From NCBI RefSeq assembly GCF_002251085.2, contig NZ_NOJZ02000001.1, positions 124,001 through 188,000 of the forward strand: a stretch of 64,000 nt of DNA. The letters are read 5' to 3'. The stretch comes from Romboutsia maritimum. Lineage in GTDB: Bacteria; Bacillota; Clostridia; Peptostreptococcales; Peptostreptococcaceae. The translations under genes were made by a program, and so were the position numbers. Below, piece by piece: positions 29,116 through 37,704 of the stretch. How positions within the stretch are numbered: the stretch's first letter is position 1; the number at the start of each line of letters is the position of its first letter. The notes beneath the pieces were generated by a model, which was not told the origin of the DNA, did no database searches, and was given only the letters and a program-made list of their open reading frames with translations.

Positions 29116-30999
29116 TTATTTATATTGAGGAACTTCAAATAATAAATTTTTACCTGTTCCATATAAACTGATTAAATTATTCATAACTCCAGATATTCCA
29201 TTAGTCCAATTTACATCTGTTGCATATTGATGCCAAGTATAATCATAATTCCATTTCATTTTATAAATAGTATTTTGATTATATTTAGAATTTTTTACAT
29301 AATTTTGTGAAATCCATTTAGCAGAACCATCAATAGTTGCTTCCACACTTGTCCAACCATTTGAATATGCTGCTTGTGCACCTGATACATTTGCACTTTT
29401 GTCTATTGCTCCTATCCCAAAGAAGTTATAAACTTTAACAGGATTACTTAATGGCTCACCTTTATATGAAGTTAATGTTTGTCCTTGAGCTAATGTAGAT
29501 TTTCCATATGCAGTTTCCCACATAGCATGAGATACTAAATACACAAGGTCTATATTATATTTTTGAGCTGCATTTATAAAAGCTGCTCCTTGATTATAAA
29601 ACACATTATTTCCAGATGATAAACTATTTAAATAAGAATTTAAAGTACCTACAGATATTCCACCTTTATAACTATCAATTCTTAAAAATTGCATCATACC
29701 TTTAGAGCTACCTGTAAAGTTTTTAGGATTAACATAGTATTCAATATCATCTTTTCCTGCAGGTACAAATCCCCTTGACTGTCCTACCGCTTCTGATTTA
29801 AGTTTACTAGAATCTATTACATTACCTCCTACACTAGCTCTTTCATACTGTTTATCAACATGTTGTGCTAATGTATAATTCAAAGATTTGTAATTTACGG
29901 TATATCCATTTACAATTTGACTACCACCTGCACTGTTACCTGTATTATTATTAATACTTCCATTCGAACCACTTGCACTTACTAGATATTGACTAGATGC
30001 ATATGCCTCTTTATTATTGTATACTATTTTACTCCAACCATTACTTTCTGATATTATACCTACTTCATTATTTTGATATACCTTACCTATTGAAGAATAT
30101 GATGTTCCTGGTCCACTTCTTACATTAAGACTTGTAGTATTTACTTTCTTTGTTTCCTTAACCTCAGGAGTACCCGTTGACGGTTGAGATGGTGTTAATG
30201 GCACTGATGGTGTTGATGGTTTTGTATTAGTTGATACATCTTTTAAATATCTACTAGATACATATGCATCTTTACCATTAAATTTAATTTTCGACCAACC
30301 ATTACTTTCTAATATTACATTGACTTTTTGTCCATTAGAAACTTTTCCTACTATATTATAATTTGTACCTGCTCCACTTCTAACGTTTAAAGATGCTATA
30401 TTTACCTGTTTAGTTTTAGATGTCGTGTTAGTACTATTATTTGTATCATTATTCGCATTATTATTATTATTTGTGTTACTATTTATGTTACTATTTGTGT
30501 TACTGTTTATATTATTAGAAGTATTATTTGATACAGTAGTCAAATATTCACTAGAAACATATCCTAATCTTCCACTATATTTTATTTTTGCCCAACCATT
30601 ACTTTCTGACATTATCTCAACTGTTGATCCTTTTGTTAATACAGTTATTACTCTATAGCTTGTACTCGCTCCACTTCTCATATTTAATCGACTTATAGAG
30701 ACTTGTTTTTTATTTTGAGTCATAGTTTGCGTGCTTGAATTTACTTTCTTTATATAATTAGATGAAGCCCATCCTTCTTTCCCTAAATTAGTTTTTATTT
30801 TATACCATCCATTAGATGAATCTGTTATCATAACTACATCATCTTTTTTAACAGTAAAAAGAACGCTATAATTTGTTCCAGCTTTGCTTCTTACATTTAA
30901 GGAATTAGCTGTAACTATTCCTGTTTCTCCCGCTGCATGCGCATTAGTAAACATCATAGGCAGCATAGCCAATGTCGCTAGGGCAATTCTTTTTTTCAC
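29116..30999 (-). CDS. Exported SH3-repeat N-acetylglucosaminidase
   Basis: Secreted peptidoglycan hydrolase. A signal peptide (about residues 1-23, ending AHAA) is followed by four bacterial SH3 repeats, each with a (L)NVRS-type core and ESNGW or SSNGW turn, and a C-terminal glucosaminidase domain. The probable catalytic glutamate is in SHAMWETAYGKS. An Asn/Ser/Thr-rich low-complexity linker separates SH3 repeats 2 and 3. The start is GTG at 30999 after GGGGGAG. It likely cleaves wall glycan during growth or separation; other autolysin roles are possible. Confidence 0.92.
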   Translation of the reverse strand: MKKRIALATLAMLPMMFTNAHAAGETGIVTANSLNVRSKAGTNYSVLFTVKKDDVVMITDSSNGWYKIKTNLGKEGWASSNYIKKVNSSTQTMTQNKKQVSISRLNMRSGASTSYRVITVLTKGSTVEIMSESNGWAKIKYSGRLGYVSSEYLTTVSNNTSNNINSNTNSNINSNTNNNNNANNDTNNSTNTTSKTKQVNIASLNVRSGAGTNYNIVGKVSNGQKVNVILESNGWSKIKFNGKDAYVSSRYLKDVSTNTKPSTPSVPLTPSQPSTGTPEVKETKKVNTTSLNVRSGPGTSYSSIGKVYQNNEVGIISESNGWSKIVYNNKEAYASSQYLVSASGSNGSINNNTGNSAGGSQIVNGYTVNYKSLNYTLAQHVDKQYERASVGGNVIDSSKLKSEAVGQSRGFVPAGKDDIEYYVNPKNFTGSSKGMMQFLRIDSYKGGISVGTLNSYLNSLSSGNNVFYNQGAAFINAAQKYNIDLVYLVSHAMWETAYGKSTLAQGQTLTSYKGEPLSNPVKVYNFFGIGAIDKSANVSGAQAAYSNGWTSVEATIDGSAKWISQNYVKNSKYNQNTIYKMKWNYDYTWHQYATDVNWTNGISGVMNNLISLYGTGKNLLFEVPQYK

Positions 31000-31044
31000 T
31001 TATTCTCCCCCATTTCTACGTTCTAATAATCTACATTTATTTTA

Positions 31045-31073
31045 ATTATACGGCAACTTATTATTTTAGTAAA
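31045..31073 (-). promoter_or_regulatory. Sigma-A promoter of the glucosaminidase gene
   Basis: TTTACT (31068-31073), 17-base spacer, TATAAT (31045-31050), about 45 bases upstream of the GTG start. The remaining intergenic stretch to 31319 is AT-rich and must also hold the sirtuin promoter, which I could not place with confidence. Confidence 0.55.
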
Positions 31074-31319
31074 TATTTTCCATGCATTAAAATTACCTCT
31101 TAAGTACCATTATTTTTTACACTTTTGATTATTTATTCTAATCCAAGATAATATTGATAAATTTTCATACTTATTTTTATAGTTTTTATACTTATTATAT
31201 AAATAATTATATCACTATAAAATATACTTAAAATTATTTTTTCTACTTATATATCTATTTTATTTTTTCTAAGAACTGTGCAATAATAAAAGTAAAGAAT
31301 ATAGTTTGGAGATGTTTTT

Positions 31320-32057
31320 ATGAGTATTGAAAAGTTATCAAAATTATTAAAAGAAAGTAGCAACATAGTGTTCTTCGGAGGAGCTGGTGTTAGTACTGAG
31401 TCAAATATTCCTGATTTTAGAAGTTCTTCGGGACTATTTAGTCAAAAACTACACAAACAATTTTCACCTGAACAATTAGTTTCCCATACATTTTTTATTC
31501 AGTATCCTGATGAGTTTTTTAATTTTTATAAAGATAAGCTAATTTATAAGGGTGCTAAACCAAATAATGCACATCTAGCATTAGCTCATCTTGAAGATAT
31601 AGGTAAATTAAAGGCTGTCATTACTCAAAATATAGATGGCCTTCATCAAATAGCTGGTAGTAAAAATGTATTAGAACTCCACGGTTCTGTCCATAGAAAT
31701 TATTGTACTAAATGTCATAAGTTTTTTAACTTAGATGATATGTTGAACTTAGATGGTATCGTACCTATTTGTGATGAATGCGGTTCTATAGTAAAACCCG
31801 ATGTTGTTCTTTACGAAGAAGCTTTAGATGAAAATACTATTACTAAGACTATTTCATATATAAGTAAAGCTGATTTATTGATAATAGGTGGTACTTCTTT
31901 AGCTGTATACCCAGCTGCAAGTTTTATAAATTATTTTAAAGGTAATAAAATTGTTTTAATAAATAAAGGCTCTACTCCTTTTGACAATCATGCTTCTTTA
32001 GTTATTAATAAATCTATTGGAGAAGTTCTATATGATACTGTATTAAAAGATAAATAA
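31320..32057 (+). CDS. NAD-dependent protein deacylase, Sir2 family
   Basis: Sirtuin that removes acyl groups from lysines using NAD. GGAGVSTESNIPDFRS (about residues 19-34) is the NAD-binding signature, QNIDGLH the second, and HGSVH contains the catalytic histidine (near residue 121). Two Cys pairs (CTKC and CDEC) form the zinc site. Length 245 matches bacterial CobB/SrtN. Plus strand, alone, preceded by TTTGGAGATG and ended by a very strong hairpin. Confidence 0.96.
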   Translation: MSIEKLSKLLKESSNIVFFGGAGVSTESNIPDFRSSSGLFSQKLHKQFSPEQLVSHTFFIQYPDEFFNFYKDKLIYKGAKPNNAHLALAHLEDIGKLKAVITQNIDGLHQIAGSKNVLELHGSVHRNYCTKCHKFFNLDDMLNLDGIVPICDECGSIVKPDVVLYEEALDENTITKTISYISKADLLIIGGTSLAVYPAASFINYFKGNKIVLINKGSTPFDNHASLVINKSIGEVLYDTVLKDK

Positions 32058-32118
32058 ATTCCTCGATTTATATATTACTATGTTTGATATATTATATATT
32101 TCACTGTTTTACTCAATT

Positions 32119-32159
32119 AAAAAATAGAGGCTTATCAAGCCGATAAGCCTCTATTTTTT
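32119..32159. terminator. Strong bidirectional terminator
   Basis: Perfect 18-base stem (AAAAAATAGAGGCTTATC and its complement) with a 5-base loop; A-rich on one side and T-rich on the other. It serves both the sirtuin (plus) and the CWB2 protein (minus), which converge here. Confidence 0.92.
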
Positions 32160-32172
32160 AATCAATTGAATC

Positions 32173-33492
32173 CTAATCAATATATTCCAAAGAAAAGTCA
32201 TCGTCATATTCAGCATTAGAATTATTTATATACTGATTGTACAACTCAAAGTTGCCATCAGCATCATATATATATACGAGGTTATTTTTTTTATTGACTA
32301 GAATATTACTATCATCTTGAGTTATAGGTTCACCTTCATATAAAGAAATCATTGAAAAAATATAGTAATTATCTTTAATATCTTGCTCTTGAACATAATT
32401 ATCGAAAGGATCATATACTACAAGTACATCTTCTTTAGAATAACCCTCTGTTTCATATATAAGTTCTGAAGCTTTATCTATTTCAGATTTATCCTTTTTG
32501 TAATCCTCATTTGTTAACAACTCATAAAATGCTCTTCTATAATCATCTCCTCCTCCAACTTTTACAATATACATAATATCTTTATTGAAAAACACTTTTT
32601 TTTGATGATTACTTAAACAAAAATCACTTATTATAACTGGAGATTCATTTTTAGCGGCTAATGGTCCAACAGCTAAAGCATCTATCAATTGGTTTTGATT
32701 ACTCATACCATTTTTAGAAATATATACTTTATTTAATTTTTTAGATTTATAAAACTCATCAATTACATTTGCATTTGTATCATTTCTAGTTTGACCTGAA
32801 ATCCTTTTGGGATTTGGAAGATTATTTTCAATTGATTTTGATAAAACTGATTCTCCTCCGATTATATAAGTCTTTTTAATATTTTTAGATTTTATAAAAT
32901 CGTCAGCAATCTTAGTTCCTTGATTTGGATCAGCTAAAATAATAGGTATATTCAATTGAGCTGCTGGAGCTCCAACGCTTACTGCATCAGCTAATCCAGA
33001 AACTCCATTTGCTACAGCTATTTGAGTAATTGGATTATTTTTGTCTAAAGCCTTCGCTAATTCTAAAGATGTTGAATATCTATCTTGTCCAAAAATTCTT
33101 ATACAATTTATCCCCATACTACTTAATTGATTTTCAATATTTTCATTTAAGATAGATGTTCCTCCTATTAAATATGTATTTTTAGTCTTTAATCTTTTCA
33201 GCTCTATTTTAACACGCTCGTCTAATTTTTCTTTCTGAGTTAAAAGTATTGGTGAATTTTTTGCTTTTGCAAAAGGTGTTGCACTAAGTGCATCAGGAAT
33301 AGCTGCTCCATTGACTATAATTACATTGTCAGAAACACTCCATCCATTTCTACTTATATTTATTGCTGTTTCCAATCTATCCTTCCCTGCTAAAATACTT
33401 GTAGGTTCCTCTGCTCCTGATAATGAGATATTAAATCCACCAATAGAAAGTACAATTGTAATAGTTAAAATTATTTTTTTAAAAAAACTCAC
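32173..33492 (-). CDS. Cell-wall-binding CWB2-repeat protein with unknown C-terminal domain
   Basis: A signal peptide (residues 1-26, GGFNISLSGAEE) is followed by three CWB2 repeats (about 30-330), seen as SILAGKDRLETA, RIFGQDRYSTS and RISGQTRNDT with YLIGG/YIIGG/VKVGG cores. This module anchors S-layer and other proteins non-covalently to the wall of C. difficile relatives. The last roughly 110 residues are acidic and Tyr/Asn/Asp-rich and match nothing I recognise. A longer frame opens at 33651, but it translates intron remnant; the GTG at 33492 with AGGGGG upstream starts exactly at the signal peptide. Surface function unknown. Confidence 0.85.
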   Translation of the reverse strand: MSFFKKIILTITIVLSIGGFNISLSGAEEPTSILAGKDRLETAINISRNGWSVSDNVIIVNGAAIPDALSATPFAKAKNSPILLTQKEKLDERVKIELKRLKTKNTYLIGGTSILNENIENQLSSMGINCIRIFGQDRYSTSLELAKALDKNNPITQIAVANGVSGLADAVSVGAPAAQLNIPIILADPNQGTKIADDFIKSKNIKKTYIIGGESVLSKSIENNLPNPKRISGQTRNDTNANVIDEFYKSKKLNKVYISKNGMSNQNQLIDALAVGPLAAKNESPVIISDFCLSNHQKKVFFNKDIMYIVKVGGGDDYRRAFYELLTNEDYKKDKSEIDKASELIYETEGYSKEDVLVVYDPFDNYVQEQDIKDNYYIFSMISLYEGEPITQDDSNILVNKKNNLVYIYDADGNFELYNQYINNSNAEYDDDFSLEYID

Positions 33493-33611
33493 TTTGCATT
33501 TCCCCCTTTTATATGTACAATTTAGAATCAACCCCACCTTAAATTGTATATATAAATAAGTATTATTTAAACAAAATTGATTCACTTTTTTTATTCTTTT
33601 TATGACATATG

Positions 33612-33890
33612 TAAAACCTGGGGTAATTAATCCCGAGTTCATCCATCTCACATAACCGTAAGTGTAAGCCTCACATACAACTCTTGATAAATTTTAGTTG
33701 CTACTAAATGTAGCAATACAAAATATTGACTTTTACTTTAAACATGTCAAATAGTTTCATTTCCTCAAACCATTTATTAGCAAGTGCCATGTACACTAAT
33801 GTAAATCATGAATTTTTCCACCTAAACATAGATATTTTCTCGAATTGTCCTTTATAACCTAACTGTCTGAGTTGTTTGTGTAATCTCCTC
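33612..33890 (-). mobile_element. Degenerate 3' end of a group II intron (maturase C-terminus plus domains V-VI)
   Basis: On the minus strand, 33735-33880 translates to a maturase-like C-terminus (RQLGYKGQFEK then a stop, then MALANKWFEEMKLFDM) interrupted by stop codons. Downstream, 33654-33683 folds like group II domain V: a stem with a 2-base bulge on the 3' side and a tip loop, starting GAGTTGTATGTGA where GAGCCGTATGCGA is usual. It is followed by a GGG...CCCC hairpin resembling domain VI. The catalytic AGC is changed to AGT, so splicing is unlikely. The 5' part of the intron is not recognisable. Confidence 0.6.
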
Positions 33891-34216
33891 GGCAATACTT
33901 AACAGATACATAAACTGTACTTATTCGAGCGATAGCTCGTCACATCCTAGACTTACGTTCCTTTCAATATTCCAACTGAAATCATCTTCATTTAAGTTTA
34001 CTATCTATACTTCTTTTTAAATCAACTTTAATTTACCTTCATATGTTCGCAAGTATTCATACTTTTCTTAATTTTTATATATCATATTCTTCAATTTCTA
34101 CCTTACATTTATCTGTACAAATATCCAGACTTTCTTAAATCTTTAAGTAAACCAATTACATTAAGTCTAATATTTTAGATTTATTATATTCCGTGTTAAA
34201 AAGTGTTTATATCTAT
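33891..34216. other. Gene-less stretch, decayed sequence
   Basis: No open frame of useful length on either strand. It contains a short palindrome (GAGCGATAGCTC, near 33927-33938) and AT-rich sequence. Its position between an intron remnant and a flavoprotein fragment suggests decayed DNA, possibly more of the intron, but I see nothing that proves this. Confidence 0.4.
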
Positions 34217-34285
34217 TTTATAATTCACTTATCATATCTTCCTTCAAATCCAGACTTTTTAACCATATCCTATAAATATTTAATA
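34217..34285 (-). pseudogene. 3' fragment of a duplicated FAD oxidoreductase gene
   Basis: The sequence matches the 3' end of the intact FAD oxidoreductase gene near 38132-38191: by eye 51 of the first 60 aligned bases are identical. It still encodes DMVKKSGFEGRYDK followed by a stop, against DRVKKSGLEGIYDK in the intact gene. Nothing of the remaining gene is visible, since the MFS gene begins 58 bases away. Confidence 0.75.
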
Positions 34286-34342
34286 GCTGTTAAAGTTAAT
34301 ATATTAAAATTGTATAATAGCATCTTATGAACGTAATAAATT

Positions 34343-35752
34343 TTATCCTATTGCCTCTTCATTATATAAATTATCATCTTTCACATAAATCACAGAACAA
34401 ATAATACCAACTGCAATTATAGCAGTTGCAACTCTGAAAGATGCATTCATTCCTTTAATATTAGCAACAGCTACTGAAGAACTTTTACTATTACTTGCTA
34501 TATAAGCCATTATACTAATAAGTACAGATGACCCAATAGCTCCAGATACTTGACGAAGTGTTGTATTTATTGCACTACCATGCGATATTTCTTCTGGCTT
34601 TAGTGCATTAATTCCCCAAGTTGTAACAGGCATTAGTAAAGAGGTTATTCCTATCATTCTAAAACAAAACATTGTCGATAGATAAATTAAAGGTGTATTT
34701 TGGCTTAACATTGAAAATGCAGATGTACCAATCCCTAAAAATATAAAACCACATGTCACTAATTTTCTAGGACCATATTTATCTAATATATTACCAGCTA
34801 TTGGGCTTAAAATAGCCATTAATATAGATCCTGGCAGCATAAGCATACCTGATACAACTGCTGAATACCCTCTTACAGACTGTACATAAAGAGAAATAAT
34901 TACCGTAGCTGACATCATAGCCATATAAATAATAACTGATAAAATAGTACTAATTGTAAAGTTAGTATTTCTAAATACTCTAAGCTCTAATAATGGTGTT
35001 TCAACTTTTAATTGCCTTTTTACAAATACTATAAGAGATAAAATCCCAATTATCATAGGAATATTAGTTATAGGATTAGCTATACCGTAAATTCCCACAT
35101 TAGAAAAACCAGCTAGCAATCCACCAAATCCTAATGTTGATAATATTACAGATATTACTTCTAAAGTAGATTTTTTTGTCTTTCCAACATTTTTTAATAA
35201 TAAAAATGCTACAATAATATCAGTTATTGCTATAAACCCTAATACGTAAAATATAGATCTCCATCCTAAAATATCTATCATATATCCTGCTACGACAGGC
35301 CCTACTACTGGTGCAAATCCAATCGCAAACCCATATATACCCATTGCTTTTCCCCTTTGTTCTACCGGATATAAACTTATCATAGTAACTTGAACTAGCT
35401 GCATAATAATTCCCGCACCAATAGCTTGAAGAATTCTTGATAATATCATAGTCATAAAATTTTGAGCAATTATCGATAATATACATCCAATAAAAAATAA
35501 TCCCATCGATGATATAAATAATCTTCTTGTTGAAAACTTACCTATTAAATATGCTGTTGTTGGAATCATAATCCCTAAAACAAGTAGATAAACTGTTGTT
35601 ATCCACTGACCAATACTAGCATCAACACCAAAATCACTCATTATACTTGGCAGCGCTGATGTTAGTACTGTTTGGTTAAGAGATGTTAAAAAGGTTCCTA
35701 TCATTATTATAAATACTATTAAATTTTTTTGTGCCTTATTCATTTGTGTCAT
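34343..35752 (-). CDS. MFS multidrug efflux transporter, DHA2 (EmrB/QacA) type
   Basis: Proton-driven membrane exporter. The 469 residues hold about 14 hydrophobic segments. The antiporter motif C is GFAPVVGPVVAGYMID in segment 5, and a motif-A-like GKFSTRRLF follows segment 2. The start codon sits inside the last codons of the TetR gene (17-base frame overlap) with AGAGG at 9-base spacing, so the two are co-expressed. Likely substrates are toxic lipophilic or cationic compounds; the actual substrate is unknown. Confidence 0.9.
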   Translation of the reverse strand: MTQMNKAQKNLIVFIIMIGTFLTSLNQTVLTSALPSIMSDFGVDASIGQWITTVYLLVLGIMIPTTAYLIGKFSTRRLFISSMGLFFIGCILSIIAQNFMTMILSRILQAIGAGIIMQLVQVTMISLYPVEQRGKAMGIYGFAIGFAPVVGPVVAGYMIDILGWRSIFYVLGFIAITDIIVAFLLLKNVGKTKKSTLEVISVILSTLGFGGLLAGFSNVGIYGIANPITNIPMIIGILSLIVFVKRQLKVETPLLELRVFRNTNFTISTILSVIIYMAMMSATVIISLYVQSVRGYSAVVSGMLMLPGSILMAILSPIAGNILDKYGPRKLVTCGFIFLGIGTSAFSMLSQNTPLIYLSTMFCFRMIGITSLLMPVTTWGINALKPEEISHGSAINTTLRQVSGAIGSSVLISIMAYIASNSKSSSVAVANIKGMNASFRVATAIIAVGIICSVIYVKDDNLYNEEAIG

Positions 35753-36632
35753 TTAAATTTTCCTCTTCTAATTTGATTTTTAAATTATTCAATAAACATA
35801 TATCTTCTTTTATTACGTTTTCTTTTTCTAAATAAGCTAACATAGCATCCATAATTAAAGAATTGTATAATTTACTTATCGCTTGTTCTTCTACTTTTAA
35901 AATAGCTTCTTTTAATTTTTTGTTTTCTATCTTATCAATAATAATTTTTATTTTTCCTACAACTTCTAAAAACCTCACTTCTAATAATTTATATGAACTC
36001 TTTTCATCAACTTCTTTATAACTATAGAAAATAGATTTATCTATTATTGGTTTAATTTTCTTAAGATTTTCGATATATATATCTATAGTTCTTAAAATAA
36101 AAGTTTCTACAAGTTCTTCTTTAGAATCCTCATCATTTAGTCGATTTATTAAGCTGAACTCATGTACTAAACTGTCTAATATAAATATTACTTCCCAAAC
36201 ACTATTTTCTATTTTTTTTCCATACACATCAATTAGACTAACATAATATGCTTGTAATACATTTGCCCTTATGCTATTTTTTATTTTTTTTCTTGATTTA
36301 CCATTTATCTCAGGAAACTCATTTAAAATTTGAGTATTAAAGAAAAAATTTGTTTTTATATAATTTAGTATGAAAATTATTTTTTTCTTTAATTTATCTC
36401 TATTATTAAGTTTTTTGTCTATATCTATATCTGTGGTATATTTCAAGAATTTTTCATTTGAATAAGATATAATTTCCGAAACTAAATTTTCTTTTGTTGA
36501 GAAATATTTATAAAACGTTGATTTAGATATTTTACATTCTTTTACTATTTCATCTATAGACGTATATTTTATCCCTTGAGTATTAAAACAAGTTTGAGCT
36601 ACTTCCATAATTAATTTTGATTTTTCATCCAT
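35736..36632 (-). CDS. TetR family transcriptional regulator
   Basis: An N-terminal helix-turn-helix (about residues 10-55, TSIDEIVKECKISKSTFYKYFSTKENLV) is followed by a long, all-helical ligand domain. At 298 residues it is longer than typical TetR proteins (about 200), with an extra Lys/Glu-rich C-terminal part. ATG 36632 is preferred over GTG 36644 because AAAGGTG lies 9 bases before it. It probably represses its own promoter and the following MFS gene, since an inverted repeat overlaps the predicted transcript start. Confidence 0.9.
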   Translation of the reverse strand: MDEKSKLIMEVAQTCFNTQGIKYTSIDEIVKECKISKSTFYKYFSTKENLVSEIISYSNEKFLKYTTDIDIDKKLNNRDKLKKKIIFILNYIKTNFFFNTQILNEFPEINGKSRKKIKNSIRANVLQAYYVSLIDVYGKKIENSVWEVIFILDSLVHEFSLINRLNDEDSKEELVETFILRTIDIYIENLKKIKPIIDKSIFYSYKEVDEKSSYKLLEVRFLEVVGKIKIIIDKIENKKLKEAILKVEEQAISKLYNSLIMDAMLAYLEKENVIKEDICLLNNLKIKLEEENLNDTNE

Positions 36633-36661
36633 TTTAAATATCACCTTTCTTCCGAAACCAA

Positions 36662-36691
36662 TCAGTACTGTAAAATACTATTCAGTACTGA
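36662..36691. promoter_or_regulatory. Putative TetR operator (inverted repeat)
   Basis: TCAGTACTG and CAGTACTGA, 12 bases apart, form a 30-base inverted repeat; each half is itself a palindrome (CAGTACTG). It lies between the predicted -10 element and the TetR start codon, the expected place for autorepression. Confidence 0.65.
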
Positions 36692-36703
36692 TTTATTGTA
36701 CTT

Positions 36704-36732
36704 AGTATACTATTTATTCTAAATTATAGCAA
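36704..36732 (-). promoter_or_regulatory. Sigma-A promoter of the tetR-MFS operon
   Basis: TTGCTA (36727-36732), 17-base spacer, TATACT (36704-36709) on the minus strand, upstream of the operator-like repeat. Confidence 0.6.
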
Positions 36733-37039
36733 GTTTTAAAACTAAGATATTAATACTAGTACGTTTTAGTACATGAAAAGCATCATTTAATATTTTTCGT
36801 TAATTGAGGTTACCATAAAGGACATTGGTTTGTGCTGCTAAGTAGTTGAGGCTTTATGAGAGTTTGTTTTTTAATTATATTTTTTGAAGTAATAAAGGAA
36901 GTAAATATTACAAATGAGAAGGCCTTTTAAGCAGTATACTTAAAATATTTGGTTCGTTTTCTAGCTCTGGTAGAAAATATAATAGCCATCATTCTAACAA
37001 AAGTCATTATAAAAGAAAAAAATATAAAAGTTCATGGTC
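36733..37039. other. Gene-less stretch with a short Ser/His/Lys-rich coding remnant
   Basis: On the plus strand, about 36920-37042 is open without a start codon. It encodes a Ser-, His- and Lys-rich piece (GSFSSSGRKYNSHHSNKS and beyond) ending in a TGA just before the kinase remnant. It may be the tail of a lost gene that preceded the kinase. The rest (36733-36919) shows nothing. Confidence 0.35.
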
Positions 37040-37592
37040 ATGATACCTATTTTCAGAAGAAAGATATATCCACCAGGATTTTTGATTGATAGATATAAGG
37101 TAATTAGATTAATAGGTGAAGGACTGTTTGGAATATAAAATCGGAAAGCCAATAGAAGAAATGATTTTTGGAGATAATCATATATTTACTCCTGCTGAAA
37201 TTTATAAAGCAGGAATTAAGATTATAGGTATAATAAGATATCTTCATGAAAGGAATATAGTTCACAGAGATATAAGAGTACCAAACGTAATTATTGATGA
37301 TGATGATGTTTATCTTATTGATTTTAGTCTTGCAAGATTAGTTAATAACGAAAGATATGTACCTTCTGTAGATTTTTCGTATTTAGGTCACTTACTCATT
37401 CATTTACATTATCCTTCTTTTTAAAAAAATAGCCTAAAATCAAAACCATGGTATGATGAGTTAGATTTGGCAGAAAAAGAAATAATTTTTTTGAAAAAAC
37501 TTATAGGGATCCAAGAGAGGTATAAAAATATTATTGATGTTGAACACGACTTTTCCCATCTATTTGATCCTAATCGTAAAAGTAGATTATAA
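37040..37592 (+). pseudogene. Broken Ser/Thr protein kinase gene
   Basis: The N-terminus MIPIFRRKIYPPGF is followed by IDRYKVIRLIGEGLFG, the Gly-rich ATP loop, and then a TAA. In another frame the C-lobe resumes as EYKIGKPIEE, with the catalytic loop HRDIRVPN and a DFS in place of DFG. A further in-frame TAA at 37422 precedes a plausible C-terminal tail to 37592. The region holding the ATP-binding lysine and the alpha-C glutamate (roughly 60 codons) is missing. It is therefore a deleted and frameshifted kinase, not a functional gene. A terminator follows. Confidence 0.75.
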
Positions 37593-37646
37593 TGTAAATT
37601 AGGAAAAAACTATATTATAGGCATTGATCCAATTGAATACATATAT

Positions 37647-37704
37647 AAAAAGGTGTGTCTCAAAATAATTTTTCTAAATTATTTTAAAGAGGCACCCTTT
37701 TTTT
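37647..37704 (+). terminator. Terminator after the kinase remnant
   Basis: AAAAAGGTG pairs with CACCCTTTTT in an interrupted stem, with an inner AAATAATTT/AAATTATTT pairing, followed by eight T's on the plus strand. Confidence 0.65.

Noticed and set aside
31000-31319. Possible structured RNA in the divergent gap between glucosaminidase and sirtuin genes
   Set aside because: Only AT-rich sequence and one promoter were found; no convincing stem or riboswitch consensus.
33493-33651. 53-codon N-terminal extension of the CWB2 protein
   Set aside because: It translates group II intron remnant, and the signal peptide starts exactly at the GTG after the AGGGGG site.
35220-35486. Cys/Ser/Tyr-rich second frame on the minus strand inside the MFS gene
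   Set aside because: Out-of-frame reading of the transporter, with no ribosome binding site and no family features.
37647-37704. Interrupted inverted repeat as a possible miniature transposon
   Set aside because: No target-site duplication or second copy was found; a terminator with a T run is the simpler reading. The similar hairpin at 41288-41325 differs in sequence.
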